A stretch of 64,000 nt of DNA from Undaria pinnatifida (lineage: Eukaryota; Sar; Phaeophyceae; Laminariales; Alariaceae): assembly GCA_012845835.1 (NCBI GenBank), contig JABAKD010000023.1, positions 620,001-684,000 of the forward strand, in the 5' to 3' direction. Under the pieces are notes generated by a model. The model searched no databases, was not told the origin of the DNA, and saw only the letters and a program-made list of their open reading frames with translations. Shown here piece by piece: positions 39,641 to 51,905 of this stretch (positions are counted from its first letter, which is position 1; the number at the start of each line of letters is the position of its first letter). The translations under genes were made by a program, and so were the position numbers.

Positions 39641-41509
39641 CTCGAGTGACTCTGCACGTCCCGGACAATAAACTATTTGGGCGAATTGCTTGGCGCAGCG
39701 TAGCTAACCGCTCCATTGCGAGTCCATGTCGAAAAAATTAAAACCAGCACGAAAGCGCAAGACCGCAAGCAAGCAGTCGGGTCACCCGCGCGAGTGAAAC
39801 CCGAGCCACCGAAAAAAAGAGACGCCCAAAGATGACCTGACGCCGCTTCCGGAGCTTCGGAGTTCGGCCCACCCCAAGCGAAATCAAAACCCAAAACCAA
39901 AAATGACGTATCGTGTCTGCAGCACCAAGCAAGACACATATCAAACATTGTTAGGCAACACTGGGGGATAATCTCGGGATGAATATTTCCAGCGGCGTTG
40001 GGTTGCGGAGTCTCGAAGTCGCCCAAGGGGGGAACGGTAGGAGAGGGGGGGGGGGGGCAGCCCCGTTTCCCCTGTCACGAGGAACTCTGTACGTCACGGA
40101 CAACAGCACTCCAAGTAGGTGCTTGTTTCGGTGGAGCGTAGCTTGTTTTTCCTCCGCGGCTTCATCATCGCGTTTTTTTTTGTCCGCACGTAAGCTTAGG
40201 ACCGCGAAAGAGCAGGGGATTTACTCGCGCGATTAATCCCGAGCTACTGCGAATAAGGCCACCGAAAGTGATTCCCCCCGCCCCTACCTTCGCCTGTGTC
40301 CTTCCTGAAAAAAAGAAGTAAGGACGCAGGGCGCGGTCGAGGGTGGGAGTTCTTTTTTTTTGTCTTGAGGCTTGTCTCGCTTGAGGACCTCTGTGGCCCT
40401 CCCAACAAATGGTTTAGCGATAAAAAAAAAGAGCGATTCTACGAACCGGAAGAACAATCCTGTGTCCCGAGACATGTATACTCGTATATACAACACTTTT
40501 GTTTTTTTTGGCGAGAATAAATCGAATTGCGACGAATTTTGGTTAAGAAACCACCGTCATTCCGAAAACGATGCGTTCTGCGATCAAGGGGTGTACCGCT
40601 TTTTGGCGGATGACGGGGTTCCTTCACCCAAATTTGTCGGAATGTAATTTTACTGTTTTGCAGCTTGTTCGTTGCGGTACACCTAGGCCATGGTCTGTTG
40701 GAAATCCCCTTCCCCCCCACCCCTTCGAACACTCCGCCCCCTCCTGACTTGTACGACTTACAGGATACACTTGATAAATTGATGCACTTCCTTCCGGAGC
40801 TGTCAGATTTTATCCCCCTCAGAAACGGGTTTTATAGTTTCCGCGCACAGACTGACTACCATCACTCTGTTGACCCTGGTACAAGCTACACTGTAGTTCC
40901 AAGGGGAGTCGCCGACCTATATCTTTAATGAGGACACACACCCAGCAATACGCGCGACCGGAGCATCACACACAGCTTGCAAAGATAAGTTTCGACAAAA
41001 GCTTCGATCTCACAGCTGGAGTGTATTTGATTTTTATTATACGTATACACGAACCATTTTCTTTTTTTTTGCGAACAAAATAAATTTAATTCCGACGCAA
41101 CTTGAGGAGCTCTGTTCCCCCCTCCCAGCAACTGGTTTAATGCTATACAAGGAAAAGGGTTACCCGAAGGACAACCCTGTGTCCGAAACATGCAACATTT
41201 TTGTTTTTTTTTTTTTCGCGAAAAAAAAAATTTAATTCCGAATATTTCTGGTCAAGAATCTTCGTCATTTCTTTCTGAAAACTCTTTCCCCGCTACCGGT
41301 CTATGTGTCGACCTCTGCTTGTTGGCGGTCTTAGGCTTTCCGTGCTATCCGAATTTTGCGATAAGAAGACACGATGGAATGATAACCCGCGCTCTGCCAA
41401 AATAATCGCCCGAAAGATTTTCGCCAGTGATGCGCAGAGTTGCTCGTGCGGGTGGTAGTACTAATGATGAGTGGCGAAAACCGGGTAGCGAAAACGGGGG
41501 TATATCATG

Positions 41510-42090
41510 AGATCATCGTGATCACGTCGTAACATCGTCATAACATCGCCATAACGTGATCATAACATCTTAACATCGTCATAGCATCATCATAACATCG
41601 TCATAACATCATCGTAACACCATCATAACATCATGATAACGTCGTGATAACATCATGATAACATCATGATAACATCATGATAACATCATGATAACATCAT
41701 CGTAACACCATCGTAACATCATCGTAACATCATCATAACACCATCATAACATCATCGTAACATCATCGTAACATCATCGTAACACCATCATAACATCATC
41801 GTAACACCATCATAACATCATCATAACATCATAACATCATCGTCACATCATCATAACATCATCATAACATCATCATAACATCGTCATAACATCATCATAA
41901 CATCATCATAACATCATCATAACATCATCGTAACATCATCGTAACATCATCGTAACACCATCATAACATCATCGTAACACCATCATAACATCATCATAAC
42001 ATCATAACATCATCGTCACATCATCATATCATCATCATAACATCATCATAACATCATCGTAACACCATCGTAACATCATCATAACATCGC
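41510..42090 (+). repeat. 11-bp minisatellite (TAACATCATCR)
   Basis: About 50 units of 11 (some 8 or 9) bases. A higher-order block of about 180 bases ending CATAACATCATCGTCACATC recurs (41835, 42010). Confidence 0.9.
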
Positions 42091-42334
42091 CCCTACTGAT
42101 ACCGTACCCTTGGTCCAAAGTGCTATAAGGGCTACAAGGGCTACCTCTATCGTGGCAGGCGTTTTCGTCTTAAGAAATGAATGGTTTTTGAAAGACGGCC
42201 CTCCTTAACCCCAAATCGTCGGAAATAGGTAATTTTGTTTGCCTAATTTTTCGTTGTATACCTAGGCAATGGGTTTTTCATCCGCGATAAAGCAGGTTTA
42301 TTTTTGTGCAAATCAGTTTTTGGGCCAAGAAGGT

Positions 42335-42495
42335 CAAGTAGGTGTTTAACCACCTAAAGTGAGGAGATGTCGTAGCCTCCTAAAGTGAGGAGATGTCTTT
42401 ACCTCCGAAAGTGAGATGTCTTGACCTCCGAAAGTGAGGAGATGTCTTGACCTCCCAAAGTGAGGAGATGTCTTAACCTCCTAAAGTGAGGAACT
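42335..42495 (+). repeat. 26-bp tandem repeat
   Basis: Six units of CCTCCTAAAGTGAGGAG followed by ATGTCTTA. Each contains CTC..GAG self-complementarity. It lies in the right part of a CTATCGTAGCAC MITE ending near 42540. Confidence 0.8.
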
Positions 42496-43439
42496 CCAGA
42501 AAAAACAATGGTTGGTTGTACGCCTCTATCGTAGCACGCGTCTCCGGCAGGCAGGGCGGTTCAAGGTTTTTGCTCCGTTTTTCTCTGCAAGCGTGTCCAG
42601 CGCTTCCGAACACCGGTTGCGGCTTGCTGAATAGGAAACTCCTGTAATCGGTTGTTGGTCGAAACCGACCATGGTCTAAGAACCGTTCCTAACGAACACA
42701 CACACAAAGAAAATATGCCAGGAAAATCGTGGGGAGAGAAAAGTGACCTTTTTTCAAAGAATCACGGTACTTTTGTCAGGAATCCGGACTTTTTTTTTTT
42801 TTTTCATCGTTTTGACATTTTTCCGTAAAAAAATATGCCACGATTCTTGACACAAAGCCATGATTTGTTTTTTTCAAAGCACGACGTTTCAGAATTTTAT
42901 TTACAATGCCAAGACTCGTGACATTTTGTCAGGTTTCGTGTTTTTTTTTTGGCGTGCGTTACGAACGACCCTACGTAAATTCGAAGATGTCCTGGATTAG
43001 AAACCACCCGACGTTCCGCAAGCTCAAAATAACTCTCCCATATTTAGGAGTTCGTGTTATTCTGATGGCATGTTTCCAATTTCGTAGTTCATTGTTGATT
43101 CTTAACATGGTCTGGGGCGCGAGAGATCGCCCGCGTTTTCCTGTGGTCCTCCGTTAATTCTGCCTAACTTTATTTTGGTTTTTGCTCATTAGGAGGCAAT
43201 CGGGAGTTTTTGTCTCTGTTTTTCTACTCGCCGTTGGGCCAATATGTTTTTTTGACGGAAGCCTGGTCGGCGCCCGCCACACATCGCCGGCCGTAGTGTG
43301 AGCACTGTACGCCAATGGTGTGCAAGCTCGCCACGTTCAGAGTCCACGACGCCATCTATCGTTACTTTCGTCGAACGAAGTGTGTGGAGCACACGAACTC
43401 TCCCAGCTTATAATCCAACATATGTTTGAGAATTTCTCA

Positions 43440-43670
43440 AGCAGATGTTGCCCAAGATGTTGCCGCCTGGACTCAATTGTTTTTGAAACCTTGGAAAGAT
43501 CCAAGGCAAAATTGAAAAATTAGTGGGCCCATAGCCAGCCGCACAGGAATGGTGTTGTTGGGACTCCGTTTTTCTGAAATTTTGGAAAGTTTTTGAGCAA
43601 AGTTCATAGCAGGGGAGTATATTTTTTGAGGCCCATAGCCAGCCGTACAGGAACGTTTTGGCTGTTGCCC
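43440..43670 (+). repeat. About 120-bp tandem duplication
   Basis: GGGCCCATAGCCAGCCGCAC, AGGAATGGTG and AGGCCCATAGCCAGCCGTAC, AGGAACGTTT, each preceded by a GAAA.CTTGGAAAG.. block. Related to 47985-48030. Confidence 0.6.
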
Positions 43671-43769
43671 TCGGATCTTTCAACAGTTTTGTGCAAAATC
43701 GCGTTGCCATTGACAGCGATCTAACATCGGCGCGGTCTCTTATCTCGACCCTTTTTTTTTTTTTTGCAG

Positions 43770-43933
43770 AAAACGGATCGCAAAGCGGCCTGCAAGGCTT
43801 GGGAGACGAGGTCGACGGTGGGGCGTGGCCAGACTGGGCAGCGAGCCTCCCTCAAATTGCGCGGGAGGGTGGCGGCGGCAATGGTGTTGACGGTGGCGGC
43901 TTGGGGGATGAAGACAGCAGCGACGGGGAAGAG
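43770..43933 (+). CDS. Exon 18: acidic tail segment
   Basis: The acceptor TTTTTGCAG ends at 43769 and the donor GTAATG begins at 43934. It is phase 1 in and phase 0 out. It encodes NGSQSGLQGLGDEVDGGAWP, DWAASLPQIAREGGGGNGVD and GGGLGDEDSSDGEE. It is acidic and Gly-rich, without a recognised domain. Confidence 0.72.
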
Positions 43934-43954
43934 GTAATGCGGTCGTCCCTCTGT

Positions 43955-44400
43955 AGTGCTGGTATGCGCCCCAGCCAACAATATCGGCCGTATATCGGAC
44001 ACCCGCACTGTTATGCATGATGCCGATACTGGTGCTACAGTATTATAGCCAGCTACGGCTGTGTCGAGCGATTTTTTCCCGGCATTGTACCGGCAATAGG
44101 CACTATAGGGGGACACCGGCACTTTTATATGTGATGTCGATACTGGTGCTACAGTATTATAGCGAGTTACGGCCGTGTCGAGTGATTTTGCACCGGCATT
44201 GTAACGGAAATAGGCACTATAGGGGGACACCGGTACTATTATGCATGGTACCGATACTGGTGCTAGTATACCGAGTGCCGGTCGTGTCGAGCGATTTTGC
44301 ACCGGCATTATATCGGCAATAGGCACTATTCCACCGGCACTGCTGGGGGACTCCCCACCCCTGCAGTGCGGTGTCCTTATTGTGCCGGTTTGCGCGCCGG
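43955..44400 (+). repeat. 106-bp tandem repeat
   Basis: Three to four units carrying ATGATGCCGATACTGGTGCT, CGTGTCGAGCGATTTTGCAC and GGCAATAGGCACTATAGGGG. Isolated copies are at 44690-44910. CCAGCCAACAATATCGGC / GGCCAACAATATCGGCGG marks both ends. Confidence 0.8.
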
Positions 44401-45070
44401 CCAACAATATCGGCGGAATACCGGACACCGGCACTAGCATGAAGAATTATAATACACTCCAGCTGTGAGATCTAAGATTTCGTCGAAACTCATCTTTGCA
44501 CGCTGTGTGTGATACTCCGATCGCGCGTATTACCGGGTGTGTCCTCATTAAGAATATAGGTCGGCGACTCCCCGTGGAACTACAATGTAGCTTGTACCAG
44601 GGTCAACAGGGTGATGTTAATCAACCTGTGCACGGAAACAATTAATACAAAACCCGTCATGAGAGGGGCAAAATCTGACGGCTGTGGAATGCACCACTAT
44701 TGTGTATGATGCCGATGCTGGTGCCAAGTATAACGAGTTATAGTCGTGTCGAGCGATTTGTCACCGGCACTGTACCGGCAAGACGCGCTATGCAAAAGGT
44801 ACCATAGAGGGACACCGGCACTATTACGTGGCGCTATTACGTGTAAATGTCGATACTAGTGCTAGTATAGGGAGTTGCGGTCGTGTCGAGCGATTTTTCA
44901 CCGGCATTATCTGTGTGTGTGGAGTGTGGAGTAGAGTACGGAGTGTGTTTAGATGATGCCGATCGTACGGCTCCCTCCCGGTATCATGAGCTAGACGACA
45001 CAGATCTTCCCCCGAAGTATCTGGATAATCAAGTGGGGATCGATGATCTGTCCAACAAATGAAGTAAACT

Positions 45071-45244
45071 GGGTACCCCGATTTGAGGGCGCCCCGTGAT
45101 AACCCGAAAGAAGCGCTCTTAACAACGCGTTGCTCTCATCTGTAGTGGGAAATATATAGGTTTTGGTGTTGGCGGGACATGCCGATTTGACCGCTCTTAA
45201 GTCCCGAACGCTGTTATTCTGGGCGCTCTTAAATCGGGATACCC
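45071..45244 (+). mobile_element. GGGTACCCCG-TIR MITE, intact
   Basis: 174 bases from GGGTACCCCGATTTGAG to CTCTTAAATCGGGATACCC. It is the uninterrupted reference for 1796-2029. Confidence 0.75.
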
Positions 45245-45543
45245 GTGTTTTTTTGTGGAGGGGAGGAGAGGGCGGCGTGGGCGTGAGGTGTCTATTCCAG
45301 TAGGGTGTCGCATGCATTTTCAGTCCATTTTTACTGTGGTTGGCTCGTCAAACACGAGACGGAAGTGGAGACAGTCGTGTGTTGTGTGGTCTGTTTATTT
45401 GACCTAGAATTGACGACTGACCAGTGCGCATATCTTGTGGAAGTGATGGAAGGCATCGGTTTGATTTGATCGCCCTCAAGCGAAGAATGTAACTCCGTCG
45501 TTTGGCGTCGTTTGGCCTGCTTGTGCGCCCTGACGGTTTCCAG

Positions 45544-45710
45544 AGCTTTGTAGAAAGGCCGTCGCTGCCGCTGCTATCACCGTCTTTAGCTGGCCGCGAG
45601 CGCATCCCGAGCCCGCCGGCACCAGGCCAACTCTTGTTTCTTGTTCCACCGGGATTGGATGCTCTCTTAGCCTTTGCTGTGACCACACGCTACATTTCAG
45701 AGGAATGAGC
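45544..45710 (+). pseudogene. Diverged upstream copy of exon 19
   Basis: TTTCCAG (ending 45543) precedes SFVERPSLPLLSPSLAGRER then IPSPPAPG, closely matching exon 19 (SLGRPSPPPLPLPPSLAGRER). The donor end is not conserved and the frame runs on to a TGA at 45705-45707. It is either a decayed copy or an alternative last exon. Confidence 0.55.
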
Positions 45711-45905
45711 CAACGTGACGACATCAATTTCGCGGATTCCCGAGCGTCACCTTGAAGCAACTGAACTCCCGTTGTCGCGCTTGCTCTTACGCCCCTGTTA
45801 TTTTTTTCACCATTTTTTTTCGTTCTCATTAAATTACCGGGTGCCACCCTGAAGCAAACGCGACCCTGTTGCCCCGCGTGTGTTTTGTGCCATCAGGGTT
45901 TCCAG

Positions 45906-46062
45906 AGCCTAGGTAGGCCGTCGCCGCCGCCGCTTCCGCTGCCGCCGTCTTTGGCGGGCCGCGAGCGCATCCCGAGTCCGCCGGCAGCAGATTATCTCAC
46001 CGATTACGTGGCCGACCCAGCGCAACCGGATCCTGCGAGTATTTCCCACGCTCAACCTCAAG
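45906..46062 (+). CDS. Exon 19: proline-rich tail segment
   Basis: The acceptor TTTCCAG ends at 45905, although the CAG at 45894-45896 would add GFQ in frame. The donor GTGGGT begins at 46063. It encodes SLGRPSPPPLPLPPSLAGRE, RIPSPPAADYLTDYVADPA and QPDPASISHAQPQ. It is phase 0 in and phase 1 out, and has PxxP motifs. A duplicate lies 360 bases upstream. Confidence 0.72.
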
Positions 46063-47229
46063 GTGGGTAATAGGGTTTTAGTCTGTTAATACAGTGGTTT
46101 GATGCTTGTCGACGAGATGAGAAATAGCCGGAGTCTTCTCGCGATAGAAAGGAGGGCGCGTACCGTGGTGGGGAGGGGGGGGTGTGTGAGAAGAGCCTGC
46201 TCAATTGGTTACCTTTGGGGAGGGAGAAGGACAAAGATTACGAGTAGTGCGAAGATAATAGAAGGGATTAGCCCAAAATAAAATAAAACAAAATAAGGTG
46301 TATCCACGTAAAGAACAACCCGGGTTCACACTTTTGGGACTTGATTATGTCTCGATTATAGTATGACGAAGAGAGAAACGATGAACACTGCCATGAGCTA
46401 CAAGTACTAAGGTATGCGACGGATATTGTCACGAAGAAAGAAATTTTCGAAATTCGGACGATTTTGGGTTAATGAGCCTTGTCATTAAGAAAACAAGAGT
46501 ACTTGAAATTAATGTAAGACAATTTTGCGGCGGTGGAAAAAAAAAAGGTTTAACCGTTACGGTGTTGATTATATCTTAATTATAGTGTAGCGACCATGAA
46601 CAAAATACGTTTGCGATGCTTTCAAGATTTCTGTAGTATAGCCACCAACAACAAAAATACGACTGTGATATTTTCAAGCGTTCTATGAGTAGCGTGAGCG
46701 CGCAGCGAAGCAGTTCGAGCAGGGGTCAATCATATGCTGCAACCATCCCGTACGAATCTTTTCTAAAGTCATGCTAAATGCGCCAGCTGTGAGTTCGATA
46801 CTTTTAGGGTCGATACTCATCTCTGCAAGCTGCGTGATACACCGGTCGCTCGTTTTTTCTTTGGGAAGTATCCCCCTTTGAAAATGTATAACTCGTGTGG
46901 ATGCTTTCAGTGTTTTCGCATTTGCTGTACTGTAGTTGGGACACCGCGTTGATCCTACGCCAACCAGCAGTGGCCAAATGATGCCGTAATCGTCATTTCC
47001 GTCGTCAATTTCCCCCTTTACTATAGTCAAGTAAGTCTCAAAGGAACTCAGTGAAGACCTTTTTAGAGATGAAAAATTCAACGTACAGCGGCTTGTCGCG
47101 AGATATAAACTATTGGGAAAATCTGTTGGGAAATACCGGGTAGTATGGGCTCATTTTCGCAGGGGTCAAATGTACCGGTATAATAAAGCCGTTGTAGAGA
47201 CAAAGCCACGAACGCTTTTCCGGGTTTTT

Positions 47230-47780
47230 TACGGGTCATACACAATCCGATTACCCACGGGCCGGGTCAGGGGTTTTCTAACCTCTCGCGGGTTGAGTCG
47301 GGTCGGGTCATGATTGTCGAGACGCGTCGACTGGTACGTGCTCGGGTTTGGAGGGGCTCATGGGTGCGTTCTCGTGGTGGCAGCATGGGAGGGGTACATG
47401 CAGACGCGAAGTAGAACATAGAAGAAGAAGGATATTATACCAAGATATGAAATCGAGTTAGTGGGGACCACCCGGAGTCTATATAGTGTGCCTCGGGAGA
47501 AAGGTCGCTGTTGTCTCCTCGAACTCCCTGACGGTTTCATACCCATCTCGTACGCCTCGTACCATCGACAAAGAGGTCCCGCGGGTCGGGTCGGTTCGGG
47601 TCAGGACGTTTTCATACATCACGGGTCAGGTCGAGTCAGTTCAGGTCATGTCGGATCGGGCCACCGCTGTTGGATACCTGGTAGTGCTCTACGTAAAGGG
47701 GTCAAGTATGTGGTTGGGGTGAAACCAGGTGATGTATATGTCACCTGACCCGACCCGACCCGCGACGACTGACCTGACCC
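47230..47780. repeat. CGGGTCGGGTCA-rich sequence
   Basis: Scattered CGGGTCGGGTCA and complementary TGACCCGACCCGACCC blocks. A related stretch is at 9380-9500. Probably an old foldback element. Confidence 0.5.
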
Positions 47781-47899
47781 GTTAAATGCCCTGCTAAATT
47801 CCAAGTTGGTACACCATGGTAAATGCGATGGATATGCACTATGAAGAGTAGCAGTAGCGGGGGATAGTAGGTGCTTAGATCGGGGGTTGGGTTAACGAC

Positions 47900-48405
47900 G
47901 CATTGCTACGTTAGAACTGTGCGCTTTTTTTTTACGAGAGCGGTCGCTTGATAAGCTACTCTATATTCCGGAAAATTGGAAAGTTGGAAAAAAATCAATT
48001 TACAAAATTGGGCCCATGGACGACCGTCCAGGCAAAGTTTCGCTGTTTTTTTTTCCGAAATTAACTTATTGTTTTTGAACTATTGGCCTCCCGTTAGCAC
48101 CGGCCTAAGAGCCCGTATTAACGAGGCACTTGCCAAATCGAAATTCGCTTTTGTTTTTTGAATTGAATTGAATTTGCATCTATACCTCGCCCAAAATCTC
48201 TGATTTTTGACAAAACCGAAAGGGCGACCCCCCGAATTGAGCAACTCCATGGCCTAGGTACACGCAAAAGAAAAACACATTTGCAAAACGAGAATGGTTG
48301 CGTTCCGACGGTATTGGGTTAAGGAGCTTCCGTACTTCAGGAAACATTTCAGAAGACAAAGTACTGACAGCCAAAACGCGCTACATCTATCGTAGCACGC
48401 ATCCA
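47900..48405. mobile_element. CTATCGTAGCAC-TIR MITE
   Basis: Left CATTGCTACGTTAGAACTGT, right CTACATCTATCGTAGCACGC, with interior CCATGGCCTAGGTACACGC and GACGGTATTGGGTTAAGGAGC. Confidence 0.6.
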
Positions 48406-48485
48406 TTAGTGATCAAGTATTTTTGGAAATCAGGGAGATTGTAGGGTGAAACCGAATAGTTGATTCGTTGGGGGGGTGAAATCAG

Positions 48486-48725
48486 TTTGTGCATGGCCGT
48501 AGTCGTACGGCCATAGACCCTCGCATCCCTATTATGCCGGGATGGAGCACGTCGGGCGGGTTGTTCACCAGCCAGGCAGACATTGCTTGCTTCAAGCGCA
48601 AAGCGCCGTGAGGTGTTCGGCGAGTCGCATGAAGGGTGAACTGCGTCCTTCGAGGAAACGCTCGTGAGACGGACTTGGGCACCTTGTGCCTGCGTTTTTT
48701 CTTATGGATGATAGCGACACGAATT
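48486..48725 (-). repeat. Partial copy of the 510-bp element
   Basis: Reverse match to 38165-38400: CATAGACCCTCGCATCC, CCAGGCAGACATTGCTTGC, CGTGAGGTGTTCGGCGAGTC. Confidence 0.65.
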
Positions 48726-49940
48726 AGTTGGCGGTTGGTGAATAATTAGCAATAATTATTGATAGCATTTCGTCGTTGATGTCCACCCTCACCAAAATTC
48801 ACAGGAGTGTCATACATATTCGAAGGGCAATAAATATTTTATAACCAGCGGTCGGTGTATCATGCAGCTTGCAAAGATGAGTATCGACCCTAAACTTGTC
48901 AAGCTCACAGCTGATACATTTAGAATATTTTTATGAGATTGATTTGGCATTCAAGAAGACGATGTGTTAGGCTTTGAGAGAAGCTCTGCGCTCCTTAACC
49001 GGCGTAAACACTCAGTTTTACAATGCTGTGGGAGTGTGGTGAGCTTAACTCACTAAGTAGTTTCCCCCATAAAACGGGTTTCCACTTGTAGAGGGGCGTT
49101 CTAGAGGTCCCCATCCGCCTGAGGAATAAAAAAAAAATAGAACTAAGAAAAATGATGTTGCGAAACTGGCGCGTACGAATGTTTCCCGCGCTCATCCTTA
49201 ACGTGAGCAATTGGGTCTTGGTGTTCGTTCGGCTCCGTGAGCAGCTCCAGCGTAAGCAGTTGGGTTTATATCTTGGATGTTGTTTCAAATTCGTGAATTG
49301 TTGAGTTCGATCAATTTGGGGGTCTGTTCGTTCTTGCGAGCAGGTCTGCCCTGATACGCGAAGTCTAGACCACCGTAGGGATTTGTGAGTAAGGCGGTAG
49401 TGCCCCAGAGCAATGTGACCGCCTTATATAGGGAACCCGCATTATTACTTCCAGGTTTTGAGTGCTATTCTCCAGGAATGCCAAGTGATTTCGACCGCCT
49501 TATATCGGGAACCCACCTTATATCGGCATACTGCCTTGTTGGGGGACCCCTATGGCATTGGCTTTGGGGTCGTTTTTGGCAGTGCGCAGGGCTCCAGCCT
49601 CCTGTCATATTTTTGTAACGACTTGTACCTAAGCATGGTTTCTCGGGATTTTATTTCGTTCGGTGCGTGGGCTGTGGAGGTTTCGCGAGAGTATCGACTG
49701 GAACGCCACTTGCTGTTCGGTTGAGATGATGCATGGTGGTTTTTGCTCGGTTGAGATGCATGGTGTATGGTGGTTTTGGTCGGTCGTTGACAACGAGCGT
49801 GCCGCTTTAGTGGAGTTGATAATGTGTCGTATCACGTGCGGTGTGGATCTGCATCATTGTGCCTGGGAGTGCTTGTTCACTATGCTACTCACCGCCCAAG
49901 TAATACCCACGACCTTAATCCTAATCAATTCATGAAACAG

Positions 49941-50033
49941 GTGTCATAACACTGCACGATAGCGGGGACCCTATGTACACGGCAGGTTTAACTTCTTCAC
50001 CATCGCCTCCTCTGCCTCTGGCACCGCCTCCAT
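49941..50033 (+). pseudogene. First upstream copy of exon 20 (20a), stop-containing
   Basis: It is preceded by GAAACAG. The exon 20 frame reads GVITLHDSGDPMYTAGLTSS then PSPPLPLAPPP and ends in TAG (50031-50033), immediately followed by GTCAAC. The flanking intron (CCGCCCAAGTAATACCC) is duplicated too. Confidence 0.55.
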
Positions 50034-50243
50034 AGGTCAACCCCAAAAACTGACCCTAGCCCTAACTGCGACCCTATGGATTTTTATCCTCACCACCTCA
50101 ATAATACACTCGGTCCTACGTCTTAACCCATTTACTACCGAGAAAATGATCCTACTCTAATTCCGAGTATTTTGTCCAGAATAGTGTGGGGGCAGTTCTA
50201 AAAAAGTTCACCCTTTTCCAATCAGATCGTTTCATAAATTCAG

Positions 50244-50370
50244 GTGTGGGAGCATTGGGTGGCAACGGCTTCCCTATGTACACGGCAGGTTGGACTTCTT
50301 CGCCACCTCCTCCACCGCCACCGCCACCGCCACCACCACCACCACCACCGCCACCGCTACCGCCTACATG
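50244..50370 (+). pseudogene. Second upstream copy of exon 20 (20b), stop-containing
   Basis: It is preceded by AAATTCAG. It reads GVGALGGNGFPMYTAGWTSS, a run of about 18 Pro, then LPPT and a TGA directly before GTAAAC. It is clearly homologous to exon 20 (GVMALADNEFPIHTAGSTSS). Both upstream copies carry a stop right at the donor position. Confidence 0.6.
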
Positions 50371-50463
50371 AGTAAACCCCATACCTGACCCCAACCCCAA
50401 CGCTGAATTTGCTACCCACCGCCCAAACATTACCCGTGGCCTTTGTCCTGACTTCTCTAGCAG

Positions 50464-50539
50464 GTGTAATGGCGCTGGCCGATAACGAGTTTCCTATACA
50501 CACGGCAGGTTCCACTTCTTCGTCATCTCCTCCTCCGCC

Positions 50540-50570
<31 letters not shown>

Positions 50571-50657
50571 CCTCCGGCTGCCGCTGTGCGATGGGATGTT
50601 ATCCCCGCGGCTTCTTCTCCAACGTTGTCTGCATCGCCGGCGCCACACGGTTATCAG
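50464..50657 (+). CDS. Exon 20: Pro/Ala-rich tail segment
   Basis: The acceptor CTAGCAG ends at 50463 and the donor GTGATG begins at 50658. It is phase 1 in and phase 0 out. It encodes VMALADNEFPIHTAGSTSS, a run of about 16 Pro, then AAAVRWDVIPAASSPTLSAS and PAPHGYQ. Two tandem diverged copies lie upstream. Confidence 0.72.
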
Positions 50658-51326
50658 GTGATGAAGGCGTCGCATGTTTTTGTTTTCGTTTTTTTTGCCG
50701 GGCGTTGTGGAGATGGTAAGTTCTTGAAACATTCATTTCCTTTCTTTTCAGCTCCGAGCGAGTGCAACGGCGTCATGTCATGTATCTGGTGCTGATGCTG
50801 ACTGACACCATCCGTGTGAGAGCGGAGAAATAGAAATGCCTTCCTCACGCTCGGACCCCTTCCCCACCCCGCGCCTAAGAAAGTACGCACAAGGTGCGGA
50901 ACTCCGCGTCACATGTGATAATTGGTCGTGACAAGTCGTACGGGAAACATGGTCCCGAGTTGGATAGAGCCCAGGTTGGAGAGGTAGGCTACGATTGCTA
51001 TAATTTTGCCTTAGTCACAACAATTCACGTGTTGTCATTTTTTGTTGACCGTGATCGACAACAGCAAGTAGCACTGTGACGACGGTTTTGATGACAAGTT
51101 TTGTTGGATTCCCACACGCTGGAATGACGACGACTTTTGCGGTTACGAGCCTGGAGCAGGTTTGTTTTAGTGCTCTGCATCACTTCCAAACGCTTTTAAA
51201 AAGCTATCTCTCCTCACCTTACCATCTGCATCACTTCCGCACGCTTGTGCTCTCTTCTCATGATTACCCTTTCAGCGCTGTATTTCCCAGATGGGGACGA
51301 ATCACTTGGGATTAGAATAGGAGTGC

Positions 51327-51416
51327 TTAACCCTTTTACAACTGGAAACCCGTTTTTGGCGACAAAATTACTTGGATTTAGTATAGGGAGGGGTTCGGGG
51401 GCTCCAAAGGGGTTAA
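51327..51416 (+). mobile_element. TTAA MITE copy, full length
   Basis: TTAACCCTTTTACAACTGGA ... GGCTCCAAAGGGGTTAA. Confidence 0.8.
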
Positions 51417-51504
51417 GGATAGTCGGCACGCTATGATAGAGGTGGTATTTTTGGGGTGGAACGGTTTCTGCATGACTGTTTTGACGCGCCTCCTTGACCC
51501 TTTT

Positions 51505-51905
51505 TGGCATTTGATTATATCTTGCTTATATGTTGATTATATGTTGATTATATGTTGATTATATCTCGATTATATCTTGACTATGTCTTGATTATATGTT
51601 GATTATATGTTGATTATATGTTGATTATATGTTGATTATATGTTGATTATATCTTGACTATATCTTGATTACATCTTGATTATATGTTGATTATATGTTG
51701 ATTATATGTTGATTATATGTTGATTATATCTTGACTATGTCTTGATTATATGTTGATTATATGTTGATTATATGTTGATTATATGTTGATTATATGTTGA
51801 TTATATCTTGACTATATCTTGATTACATCTTGATTATATGTTGATTATATGTTGATTATATGTTGATTATATCTTGAATATATCTTGATTATATCTTGGA
51901 TATAG
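51505..51905 (+). repeat. 11-bp minisatellite (TTGATTATATG)
   Basis: About 36 units of exactly 11 bases with TTGATTATATC and TTGACTATGTC variants arranged in a higher-order pattern of about 130 bases. A few isolated units occur at 46340 and 46565. Confidence 0.92.

Noticed and set aside
41510-42090. CRISPR-like array
   Set aside because: Units are contiguous 11-mers without unique spacers. The same holds for the other minisatellites.
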